Of a DNA stretch of 64,000 nucleotides, positions 1 to 8,313 are shown piece by piece. The stretch's first letter is position 1. Each line of letters opens with the position of its first letter. Below the pieces are notes generated by a model. That model had not been told where the DNA came from. It saw only the letters and a program-made list of their open reading frames with translations, and ran no database searches. This stretch comes from Desulfolutivibrio sulfodismutans DSM 3696. GTDB lineage: Bacteria; Desulfobacterota; Desulfovibrionia; Desulfovibrionales; Desulfovibrionaceae. Location of the stretch: positions 1,715,501-1,779,500 of the forward strand of contig NZ_CP045504.1 in the NCBI RefSeq assembly GCF_013376455.1, written 5' to 3'. The position numbers were made by a program, and so were the translations under genes.

Positions 1-827
1 AAAAAACATCGCGACCGCCCGTCCCCCGAGACCCTGGGCCTTGCCCCCGTGGGCGTCGACACCCACGCCCACCTGGACATGCGCGGCTTCGAGCCCGCCG
101 AAATACCGGACATCCTGGCCCGGGCCAGGGCCGCCGGGGTGGCCCGCATCGGCAACGTGTTCCTGGGACCGGACGCCTATGCCCGAAACGCCGCGCTTTT
201 CGACGATGCGCCCCAGGTCTTTTTCATCCTGGGCATGCATCCCACGGAATGCTCCGGCTACGCCGAACCGCTGACCGCAGCCATGGAGGCGGCCTTCCGG
301 GCCAATCCGAGGCTACGGGCCGTGGGCGAGATCGGCTTGGACTTCTACTGGGACGACGCCCCCCCGAGGACCAGAAACGGGCCTTGCGGGAACAGTTGGA
401 GATGGCCCGGGGGCTGGACCTACCCGTGGTCATCCACAGCCGCTCGGCCGAGGAGGAGACCCTGGCGATCCTTGCAGACATGGGATTTTCCGGCAGGCCC
501 CTGGTGTGGCACTGCTTCGGAGGCGATGCGGAGCTGGCCCGTCGCATCCTGGCCATGGGCTTTTTCATCTCCGTGCCGGGCCCGGTGACCTATGCCAAAA
601 ACACGGCCCTGGCCGCCGCCGTGGCCGAAATCCCCCTGTCGCGGCTTCTGCTTGAGACCGACGCCCCGTTTCTGACCGCCGAGCCCTGGCGGGGCAAACG
701 CAACGAACCGGCCCTGCTGGGTTTTACCGCCGTCCGCGTGGCGGACATCAAGGGGCTTTCCCCGCACGAGGTGTGGCGGGCCACGGCGGACAACGCCGTC
801 TCGTTTTTCGAGCTTGAGGTTCTGTGA
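1..827 (+). CDS. TatD-family metal-dependent hydrolase (DNase), 5' partial, apparent frameshift
   Basis: The frame is open at the left edge of the window, so the true start is probably outside it; a GTG at 49 is the first in-window alternative. The N-terminal part carries the metal-binding motif GVDTHAHLD and EIGLDFYW; the C-terminal part carries VIHSR, WHCFGG and LLLETDAPF, all typical of TatD amidohydrolase-superfamily nucleases. The two halves are in different frames: the first runs to about 365 and the second continues from about 360 to the TGA at 825-827. The switch falls in a run of seven C at 359-365, where one more C would restore a continuous protein (DDAPPEDQKRALREQ). It is either a one-base sequencing or assembly deletion or a real inactivating mutation. 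The family call is firm; whether the gene is functional is open. Confidence 0.85.
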   Translation, partial: KTSRPPVPRDPGPCPRGRRHPRPPGHARLRARRNTGHPGPGQGRRGGPHRQRVPGTGRLCPKRRAFRRCAPGLFHPGHASHGMLRLRRTADRSHGGGLPGQSEATGRGRDRLGLLLGRRPPEDQKRALREQLEMARGLDLPVVIHSRSAEEETLAILADMGFSGRPLVWHCFGGDAELARRILAMGFFISVPGPVTYAKNTALAAAVAEIPLSRLLLETDAPFLTAEPWRGKRNEPALLGFTAVRVADIKGLSPHEVWRATADNAVSFFELEVL

Positions 828-884
828 CGCGCAGTCTCGCCCGGATTCGCGTCTCTTCCCTTGCATCTTTCCCACGTCACCCTG

Positions 885-912
885 TTGACTTCCGCGCCGG
901 ACACTGTACCAC
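885..912 (+). promoter_or_regulatory. Putative sigma70-type promoter of first FecR-domain gene
   Basis: TTGACT at 885-890, a 16-base spacer and TACCAC at 907-912. The same arrangement and much of the same sequence recur at 1987-2014 before the paralogous gene, and a similar element lies before the GDP-fucose synthase gene at 27356-27383. Conservation between the two copies is the main support; the -10 hexamer is weak. Confidence 0.5.
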
Positions 913-1009
913 GGAAGAGACATACCTGCCGTTCGGTTGTTCGATGGTCTTTCCGCCTGTCCTCAAACAGGTTTTGCACATTTTCAGCAGACCATGGAGG
1001 GTGTTTCGG

Positions 1010-1930
1010 ATGAAACCAGGACTTCTTGTGCGGACGTTTGTCCTGTTGTGCCTGCTCGCCTCCCCGGCCCTGGCCGCAGACGACGCCAAGCCCGCCGGGT
1101 ACGTCCAGGAGGCCAGGGGCCAGGCCCTGGCCGTGCGCGGCGGCCAGTCCCGGGAGCTTGCGGCCAAGGGGCCGGTCTTTTCCGGCGACAGCCTGGCCAC
1201 CAAGGCCGAATCCTCGCTGCAGATCATGTTTTCCGACGGCACGATTCTGGCCATGGGCCCGGAGAGCCTTTTTTCCGTAGACGAATTCGTCAACGAATGG
1301 GGCCAGGACAAGACCTTAAGCAACAAGATGCAGTTCTCCTACGGCCCCGGCGTGTTCCGGGCCGTGACCGGGGCCATCTCGGACCGCAATCCGCACGCCT
1401 TTTCCGTGGAGACACCGCTTGGGGCCATCGGCATCCGGGGCACGGAACTGGGTTCCGTGGTCCAGGCCCCGGCCCTGGTCGGCGGCAAGCCCTATCCCGC
1501 CGCCCTGGCCGAGGCCTTCGCCCCCGGGGCCAACGCGGCCAACATCCTGGCCACCCTGCGCCAGGCCGCCACGGCAGCCGTGCCCGGCGAGATTCACGGC
1601 CACATACGCGGCGCAGCCAAGCGGCCCCTGGCCTTCACGGACAAGATGGGCAAGAGCGTGGACATGGCCGTGGGCCAGGGCGTGACCGTCAGCCGGGAAC
1701 GCGGGACTTCCGACGCCGGCCCCATTTCCGGCGTCCTGAGCACGACCATCAAGACCGCGCCGATTCGGACTTCGGCCAAGATCCCGGCGGCCTTCAAGAA
1801 CACTTTGGGCGACACCCCGGGCTCCAGCAACAGCAACACCGACAGCACCACCACCGGAAGGTCGGGCTCCAGCGGCCATACCGGCGGCAACAGCAACACC
1901 GGAGGAGGAGGCACCGGGGGCGCCCGGTAA
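1010..1930 (+). CDS. FecR-domain exported protein, copy 1
   Basis: 306 residues. I chose the ATG at 1010 because it follows a GGAGGG ribosome site and opens a clean signal peptide (residues 1 to about 23, cleavage after ALA in SPALAADD). The mature part has a FecR-type beta domain at roughly residues 35-150 (EARGQALAVRGG, then FSDGTILAMGPES, then TPLGAIGIRGTELG), followed by a region containing AKRPLAFTDK and a Ser/Asn/Thr/Gly-rich low-complexity tail. No FecR transmembrane region or sigma-factor partner is present, so this is a periplasmic or surface FecR-domain protein rather than a classical iron-citrate anti-sigma regulator. It is clearly paralogous to the next gene along its whole length except the tail. 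Function beyond a ligand or peptidoglycan-associated exported role is unknown. Confidence 0.85.
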   Translation: MKPGLLVRTFVLLCLLASPALAADDAKPAGYVQEARGQALAVRGGQSRELAAKGPVFSGDSLATKAESSLQIMFSDGTILAMGPESLFSVDEFVNEWGQDKTLSNKMQFSYGPGVFRAVTGAISDRNPHAFSVETPLGAIGIRGTELGSVVQAPALVGGKPYPAALAEAFAPGANAANILATLRQAATAAVPGEIHGHIRGAAKRPLAFTDKMGKSVDMAVGQGVTVSRERGTSDAGPISGVLSTTIKTAPIRTSAKIPAAFKNTLGDTPGSSNSNTDSTTTGRSGSSGHTGGNSNTGGGGTGGAR

Positions 1931-1986
1931 CGGCGCACCGCTTTCCTTCTCCAGGAGACCGGCTTCGTCTCCAGGAAACAACCCTG

Positions 1987-2014
1987 TTGACTTCCCGCCC
2001 GGACATTGTACCAA
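1987..2014 (+). promoter_or_regulatory. Putative promoter of second FecR-domain gene (duplicated)
   Basis: TTGACT at 1987-1992, a 16-base spacer and TACCAA at 2009-2014. The block around it matches the block around 885-912, so the promoter was duplicated together with the gene and each copy can be transcribed independently. Confidence 0.5.
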
Positions 2015-2109
2015 ACGGAAACCATGCGCCGGTTGCTTCGGCCCGCATGACGAAGGCATCGCCATTGCAGGTCTTTTGCATGCCCCCTATGCACGACGGA
2101 GGACTTCTC

Positions 2110-2973
2110 ATGAAAACGAAATTTCTTTTTTTTGCTGTACTCATGTTCAGTCTGCTGGCCTTCCAGGCCCTGGCCGCAGACGACGCCAAGCCCGTGGGCT
2201 ATGTGCAGGAGGCCAAGGGCCAGGCCCTGGCCGTGCGCGGCGGCCAGTCCCGGGAGCTTGCGGCCAAGGGGCCGGTCTTCGTGGGCGACACCGTAGCCAC
2301 CAAGGCCGAATCCTCGTTGCAGATCATGTTTTCCGACGGCACGATCCTGGCCATGGGGCCGGAGAGCCTTTTTTCCGTGGATGAATTCGTCAACGAATGG
2401 GGCCAGGACAAGACGTTCAGCAACACGGCGAAGTTCACCTACGGCCCAGGGGTGTTCCGGGCCGTGACCGGGGTCATTTCGGATCGCAATCCGCGCGCCT
2501 TTTCCGTGGATACGCCGCTTGGGGCCATCGGCATCCGGGGCACGGAACTGGGTTCCCTGGTGCAGGCCCCGGCGGCCGTGAACGGCAAGCCCTATTCCGC
2601 CGCACTGGCCGAGGTGTTTTCGGCCGGGGCGAATGCGGCGGGGCTTATGGCTTCCCTGCGCCAGGCCGCAATGGCCGACGTGCCAAGCGAGGCCCATGGC
2701 CACATAAACGGCACGGCCAAGCGGCCCCTGGCCTTTACAGACAAGAAGGGCAAGACCGTGGACATGGCCGTGGGACAGGGGGTGACCGTGAGTCGGGAAC
2801 GCGGCGCGTCCGAATCCGGCCCCATTTCGAACGAACTGGACAAGCAGCTCAAGACCGCGCCGGTGAAGACCTCGGCCAAGGTTCCGGCGGCGTTCAAGAA
2901 CACCCTTGGCGACACCCCGGGTTCAAACAACAACGGCGGCGACAGCGACAGCGGCGGCGGGTGCAGCGGCTGA
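2110..2973 (+). CDS. FecR-domain exported protein, copy 2
   Basis: 287 residues, start ATG at 2110 after GGAGGA. A signal peptide ends after ALA in FQALAADDAKP, the same mature N-terminus as copy 1. The FecR-type domain (residues about 30-145) is nearly identical to copy 1, including GQALAVRGGQSRELAAKG and TPLGAIGIRGTELGS. The copies diverge in the signal peptide, in a central segment (residues about 155-185) and in the C-terminal tail, here short and Asn/Gly/Asp/Ser-rich with one Cys near the end. A rho-independent terminator follows. The pattern indicates a tandem duplication with divergence of the ends; no function can be assigned from sequence. Confidence 0.85.
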   Translation: MKTKFLFFAVLMFSLLAFQALAADDAKPVGYVQEAKGQALAVRGGQSRELAAKGPVFVGDTVATKAESSLQIMFSDGTILAMGPESLFSVDEFVNEWGQDKTFSNTAKFTYGPGVFRAVTGVISDRNPRAFSVDTPLGAIGIRGTELGSLVQAPAAVNGKPYSAALAEVFSAGANAAGLMASLRQAAMADVPSEAHGHINGTAKRPLAFTDKKGKTVDMAVGQGVTVSRERGASESGPISNELDKQLKTAPVKTSAKVPAAFKNTLGDTPGSNNNGGDSDSGGGCSG

Positions 2974-3003
2974 TTCGCGCCGGACTTTCGTCCAGAAATG
3001 GCG

Positions 3004-3040
3004 AACGGCCGTCCGGAAATGATCCGGGCGGCCGTTTTAT
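3004..3040 (+). terminator. Rho-independent terminator after FecR pair
   Basis: 13-bp stem (AACGGCCGTCCGG at 3004-3016 with CCGGGCGGCCGTT at 3024-3036, one G-T pair), 7-base loop and a short T-rich tail, 30 bp after the copy-2 stop. Confidence 0.8.
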
Positions 3041-3070
3041 GTACAATTATACGTCATCCACCTACATGGC

Positions 3071-3099
3071 TTGACAAAAAATTTAACAACAAATATCAG
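3071..3099 (+). promoter_or_regulatory. Putative promoter of AT-rich orphan gene
   Basis: Consensus TTGACA at 3071-3076, a 17-base AT-rich spacer and TATCAG at 3094-3099. It is one of the few near-consensus promoters in the window and drives only the orphan gene at 3226. A second possible start signal is the extended -10 at 3181-3189 (TGCTAATTA). Confidence 0.5.
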
Positions 3100-3151
3100 C
3101 AAGGTTATCCACATTTCGAACACCGTACCGAAGATGCGTTTCCTCTACTAG

Positions 3152-3163
3152 TTGACATGTCAA
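3152..3163. promoter_or_regulatory. Perfect 12-bp palindrome, possible operator
   Basis: TTGACATGTCAA is its own reverse complement. It sits between the putative promoter and the orphan gene, 63 bp before the start codon, where a repressor would block transcription. A related half-site (ATGTCA) follows at 3175-3180. Operator function is inferred from position only. Confidence 0.4.
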
Positions 3164-3225
3164 AATTGCACGAAATGTCATGCTAATTATATTCAATATC
3201 GGCGTCCATAACTGGAGAAATGTAG

Positions 3226-4056
3226 ATGGGCATATGCAAGTATTGCGGTAACCCCGCCGGAATATTTCGTAACATGCACAGCGAATGCGAAGAGCAACAC
3301 ACAAATGGCAAGCTTCAAATAATATTTGAGTCATCCCAAAGCATCATTGAAAAACAGAATTTGCATAAACTCATTGATTTAATTAGTGATATAATACATA
3401 ATTCATACATAAATCCATCAGACATCAAACGCCTTCTTGTAAAAGGATGGGACAGTGCTGTTGAAAGATTCCTTGACGATGGTCTTCTTGACTCTTCTGA
3501 AGAACAATCCCTTAGTGAATTCAAAGAATTTTTTAATCTTTCATCATCAGATCTAGACACAAATGGATCATTAACAAAAACAAAAAAGGCAATATTACTA
3601 AGAGAGTTAATCAATGGAAAAATTGACGAACTGACTGTTATTAAAGAACAGTTGCCAATCAATTTTCAAAAACACGAAAAGGTCATTTGGGTTTTCAATA
3701 ACTCAGAATACATTGAAGACAAAGTGCGTCGTCAATACGTCGGCCGATCTGGTGGTGTCAGCATTCGAATAATGAAAGGAGTGTACTATAGGACAAGTAC
3801 TTTCAAGGGGTATCCCATTGAGCATACTGAACGTACCCATATTGACACTGGACGTGTCGTTATCACAGACAAAAATTTTTACTTCGCAGGTTCTAGCAAA
3901 GGATTACGCCTTCCGTATACAAAAATACTATCATTCGCACCGTTCAGCAATGGAATAGGTATTATACGCGACAGTGTAAACGCAAAACAACAATTTTTTA
4001 TCACAGGTGACGGATGGTTCACATTCAATTTAGTTAAAAATTTGTCCCAATATTAA
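3226..4056 (+). CDS. Orphan AT-rich protein: N-terminal zinc ribbon, helical middle, possible PH-like C-terminus
   Basis: 276 residues, ATG at 3226; the ribosome site is weak (GGAGAAATGTAG). I do not recognise a named family. Visible parts are an N-terminal CKYCG...HSEC motif (residues 4-19) like a small zinc ribbon, a helical middle with an acidic segment (DDGLLDSSEEQ), and a beta-rich C-terminal half (about 140-276) with a TDKNFYF strand, an RLPYTKI strand and a final amphipathic helix. That order resembles bacterial PH/GRAM-like domains. Base composition is far more AT-rich than both neighbours, codon use is A/T-ending, and the gene stands alone between a terminator and a convergent cysteine-biosynthesis cluster, so recent transfer is likely. 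A phage-derived or defence-related role is possible but unproven. Confidence 0.75.
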   Translation: MGICKYCGNPAGIFRNMHSECEEQHTNGKLQIIFESSQSIIEKQNLHKLIDLISDIIHNSYINPSDIKRLLVKGWDSAVERFLDDGLLDSSEEQSLSEFKEFFNLSSSDLDTNGSLTKTKKAILLRELINGKIDELTVIKEQLPINFQKHEKVIWVFNNSEYIEDKVRRQYVGRSGGVSIRIMKGVYYRTSTFKGYPIEHTERTHIDTGRVVITDKNFYFAGSSKGLRLPYTKILSFAPFSNGIGIIRDSVNAKQQFFITGDGWFTFNLVKNLSQY

Positions 4057-4111
4057 AGACAAACGCAATATTTATCAGTCTCGACACAGGGCATTCCGCA
4101 TCTTGTTTCCA

Positions 4112-5104
4112 TCATATCCCCGCCCCGTATTCGAACACCCCTTCCCGGGCCCGGCCCTGGAGCACCCTGGCCCCGGCCGGAACGTCGCGGGTCAGCCACA
4201 CGTTGCCGCCGACAACCGCGCCCCGGCCGATGGTCACCCGGCCAAGGATGGTAGCCCCGGAATAGATGGTCACCTCGTCCTCCACCACCGGATGGCGCGC
4301 AATCCCCTTGATGATGTTGCCCGAGGCGTCCTTGGGGAAGCTCTTGGCCCCAAGCGTCACGCCCTGGTACAGGCGCACGTTGTCGCCGATGACGCAGGTC
4401 TCGCCGATGACCGTACCCGTGCCGTGGTCGATGAAAAACCGCCGTCCGATCTCGGCCCCGGGGTGGATGTCGATGCCCGTGGCCGAATGCGCCATTTCCG
4501 TGATGATGCGCGGAATGAGCTCCACCCCCAGGTGGTGCAGTTCATGGGCCACCCGGTAGTGGGTCATGGCCGTGATGCTCGGATAGCAAAATATCGTCTC
4601 ACCCGGGCTTCTGGCCGCCGGGTCGCCCTCGAAGGCGGCCTGCACGTCGTCGGCCAGGTACGACCGGATGCGCGGCAACGCGGCCAGGAACCGTCCGGCC
4701 AGGTTCTTGGCCCGGTCCTCGCACGCCTGGCACCCCTCCACCTGCTCCCGGTCGCAAAAAAAACAGTAGCCGCGCCGTATCTGGTCGGCCAGAAGCCGGG
4801 ACACGGCGTCGAGATTGGCCCCCACATGGAAGCGCATGGACTCGGGGGTGATGTCGGAGTTGCCGAAATAGCCCGGGAAAAGCACGGCCCGCAACCGCTC
4901 CATGACCTCGCGCAAGACCTTCACCGCAGGCATGGGCTGGTCGTGCAGGGGCCGGTGGTAGACGGTCGTATACGAGGCCGGGTCGCACAGGCGTTCGGCC
5001 ACCTCCTCCAGGCTTAAGGGCTCGGGCTCCCCGGCGTGATGGTCGGTCATTTCCACGACCGCAGACGCCTCCGGCCGCGCCAGCGGGGCGATCAGGTCCG
5101 CCAT
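4112..5104 (-). CDS. epsC: Serine O-acetyltransferase, EpsC type
   Basis: 330 residues. Makes O-acetylserine from serine and acetyl-CoA, the substrate of the cysteine synthase encoded 3 bp upstream. The C-terminal part (about 190-320) has the left-handed beta-helix hexapeptide repeats of the family with HSATGIDIHPGA, FIDHGTGTVIGE and the substrate-loop region GAKSFPKD; the N-terminal helical domain is longer than in E. coli CysE. An unusual feature is a four-cysteine cluster, C114-x2-C117-x7-C125-x2-C128, in the helical domain, which could bind zinc or an Fe-S cluster. It is the last gene of the nifU-nifS-cysK-epsC operon. Confidence 0.92.
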   Translation of the reverse strand: MADLIAPLARPEASAVVEMTDHHAGEPEPLSLEEVAERLCDPASYTTVYHRPLHDQPMPAVKVLREVMERLRAVLFPGYFGNSDITPESMRFHVGANLDAVSRLLADQIRRGYCFFCDREQVEGCQACEDRAKNLAGRFLAALPRIRSYLADDVQAAFEGDPAARSPGETIFCYPSITAMTHYRVAHELHHLGVELIPRIITEMAHSATGIDIHPGAEIGRRFFIDHGTGTVIGETCVIGDNVRLYQGVTLGAKSFPKDASGNIIKGIARHPVVEDEVTIYSGATILGRVTIGRGAVVGGNVWLTRDVPAGARVLQGRAREGVFEYGAGI

Positions 5105-5107
5105 GGC

Positions 5108-6037
<930 letters not shown>

Positions 6038-6052
6038 GGCGTTTTATCCGGT

Positions 6053-7237
6053 TCAGCAGGTACAGGACGGCTTTTCGTCGGTTGCGGCCGAAAACGGGGA
6101 CATCTTGCGCAGCCGCTTGATGACCCCGGGCATCTCCCGCAGCACCGTATCGATTTCGGCATCGGTCGTATAGCGCGACAGGCTGAAGCGGATGGAGCCG
6201 TGGGCGAAGGTGAACGGCACGCCCATGGCCCGCAGTACATGCGACGGCTCCAGGCTCCCCGAGGTGCAGGCCGAGCCGGAGCTGGCGCAGATGCCGAACG
6301 TGTCCAAAAGAAGCAGGATGGCCTCGCCCTCCACATATTTGAAGGCGATGCTGGTGGTGTTGGGCAGGCGGCTGGCCGGATCGCCGTTCACGATGGCGTC
6401 CGGGATGGCGGCCACAAGGCCGGTCTCCAGGCGGTCGCGCAGGGCTTTCACGCGGGTGTTCTCGTCCCCGATCCCGGCCACGGCCAGCTCCATGGCCTTG
6501 CCCAGGGCCACGATGCCCGGGGTGTTCTCGGTGCCCGCCCGGCGGCCGCGCTCCTGGTGCCCGCCGATGAGAAACGGCCGAAACGGCGTGCCCCGGCGCA
6601 CGTACAGCGCGCCCACGCCCTTGGGGGCGTGCAGCTTGTGGCCCGAGAGCACCAGATAGTCCACGGGCATGTCCTTAAGCGATATGGGGATCTTGCCCAC
6701 GGCCTGCACCGCGTCGGTGTGGAAGGCGATGCCGCGTTCCCGGACCATGGCCGCGATCTCGGGGATGGGAAAGACCACCCCGGTCTCGTTGTTGGCGTAC
6801 ATGACCGAAACCACGGCCGTGTCCTTGCGCAGCGACGCCCGCAACTCGTCCAGGTCCAGGCGGCCCGAGGCGTCCACGCCCAGGTAGGTGACGGCGATGC
6901 CCCGGGTCTCCAGATGCTTGGCCAGGCTTAAGACCGCCGGATGCTCCACCCTGGTGGTGACCATGTGCCGCTTTTCGGGGTTGGCCCGCAGGGCCGAGAG
7001 GATGGCCGTGTTGTCGCCCTCGCTGCCGCAGGAGGTGAAGATGATCTCCTCCGGACGGCACCCGAGGGCCTGCGCCGTTCGCTCCCTGGCCTTTTTGACC
7101 AGCGCGCCCACGGACCCGCCGAAGGAATGCATGCTGGAGGGGTTGCCGTAGAACTCGCCAAGGACCGGAAGCATCTCCTCCAGCACCTCGGGGGCGACCT
7201 TCGTGGTGGCGTTGTTGTCCAGATAGATGGGCTGCAT
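6053..7237 (-). CDS. nifS: Cysteine desulfurase NifS
   Basis: 394 residues. A class V aminotransferase-fold PLP enzyme that removes sulfur from cysteine and passes it as persulfide to the NifU scaffold. Visible hallmarks are the N-terminal IYLDNNATTK, the PLP-lysine region SGHKLHAPKG (about residue 205) and the catalytic cysteine loop SSGSACTSG (about residue 325). The start codon overlaps the nifU stop by one base (TGATG), which indicates translational coupling. With no nitrogenase genes nearby, this pair probably serves general Fe-S assembly. Confidence 0.95.
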   Translation of the reverse strand: MQPIYLDNNATTKVAPEVLEEMLPVLGEFYGNPSSMHSFGGSVGALVKKARERTAQALGCRPEEIIFTSCGSEGDNTAILSALRANPEKRHMVTTRVEHPAVLSLAKHLETRGIAVTYLGVDASGRLDLDELRASLRKDTAVVSVMYANNETGVVFPIPEIAAMVRERGIAFHTDAVQAVGKIPISLKDMPVDYLVLSGHKLHAPKGVGALYVRRGTPFRPFLIGGHQERGRRAGTENTPGIVALGKAMELAVAGIGDENTRVKALRDRLETGLVAAIPDAIVNGDPASRLPNTTSIAFKYVEGEAILLLLDTFGICASSGSACTSGSLEPSHVLRAMGVPFTFAHGSIRFSLSRYTTDAEIDTVLREMPGVIKRLRKMSPFSAATDEKPSCTC

Positions 7238-8085
7238 CAGCGGGCCTCCTTGACGGTGATCTCCGGGTCCACGGTTTCCCGCAGCCGCTTCTCCACGAAA
7301 TCGGCCAGGGTCAGCTTGCTGGCCGGGCAGCCCACGCAGGCCCCGCGCAAGGACACGATGACCTGGCGGCCGTCGATGTCCACAAGCTCCAGATCGCCGC
7401 CGTCGTTTTTGAGCGCCGGGCGGATCTCCTCGTCGATGACCTTGGTCACCAGCCGCATGCGCTCCAGGTTGGTCAGGGGCTTTGGCGCGCCGTCTCCGGG
7501 GGCCTTGGGCGCGGCCGCCGCGCCGGAGAGCTCTTCGGCCAGGATCTGGCCGATGCGCTCATGGCAGTCGCCGCAGCCGCCTCCGGCCTTGGTGAAGTCC
7601 GTGACCTCCTCAAGGGTGGTCAGGCCGTTTTCCCGTATGGCCCGGCGGATCTGCACGTCGGTCACCCCGAAGCACTTGCACACCAGCTCCCCTTCGGGCT
7701 CGTGGGCCACGGCGGCCTCGCCCGCGAAGTTTTTGAGCGCCGCGTCCAGGGCCTCCTGGCCCATGACCGAACAGTGCATCTTCTCCTTGGGAAGCCCCCC
7801 CAGGGCCTTGGCGATGTCCTTGTTGGAGATCTTTTTGGCCTCGGCCAGGGTCTTTCCCTTGAGCATCTCGGTCAGGACCGAACTCGAGGCGATGGCGCTG
7901 GCGCAGCCGAAGGTCTGGAACTTCGCGTCGGTGATGACGCCCGCGTCGTCGATCTTGAGGAAGAGCTTCAGGGCGTCGCCGCAGGCCAGGCTGCCCACCT
8001 CGCCCACGGCGTCGGCGTCGTCCATGGTCCCGGCGTTGCGGGGATTTAAAAAATGGTCCCGGACCGTGTCGGTGTATTCCCACAT
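7237..8085 (-). CDS. nifU: Fe-S cluster scaffold NifU, three-domain form
   Basis: 282 residues and first gene of its operon. Domain 1 (1-125) is an IscU-type scaffold with C35, C61 and C105. Domain 2 (about 133-180) is the BFD-like [2Fe-2S] domain with C136-x-C138 and C171-x2-C174. Domain 3 (about 205-282) is the Nfu-type domain with CVGC near residue 250. This full architecture is the one called NifU rather than IscU. I see no IscR-type gene nearby; any regulator site in the 228-bp gap upstream is not recognisable by eye. Confidence 0.95.
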   Translation of the reverse strand: MWEYTDTVRDHFLNPRNAGTMDDADAVGEVGSLACGDALKLFLKIDDAGVITDAKFQTFGCASAIASSSVLTEMLKGKTLAEAKKISNKDIAKALGGLPKEKMHCSVMGQEALDAALKNFAGEAAVAHEPEGELVCKCFGVTDVQIRRAIRENGLTTLEEVTDFTKAGGGCGDCHERIGQILAEELSGAAAAPKAPGDGAPKPLTNLERMRLVTKVIDEEIRPALKNDGGDLELVDIDGRQVIVSLRGACVGCPASKLTLADFVEKRLRETVDPEITVKEAR

Positions 8086-8313
8086 AGGGCGCTCCTTGTT
8101 CGCTTTACCCGGCCCCGGGCGCGCCCCTTTTCGGACACCTCGGCGCGGGCGCGGTTTTTTCCATTCGAAGAAAATAATACAGCCTGCCGGGATGGGGAAT
8201 GGCTGGCGGCGAAATTATTTCATAGTTTTTTACAATGAAAATACCTCGCGGCACCGCCGTGGAGCGCGACCCCGCCGCCGTCCGGGCAGGGCCGCGCTGT
8301 CTTCGATACGCCG

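Noticed and set aside
3038-4111. Genomic island with attachment sites around the AT-rich gene
   Set aside because: No integrase, tRNA or flanking direct repeats found; only one gene, so an acquired single gene is as far as the evidence goes.
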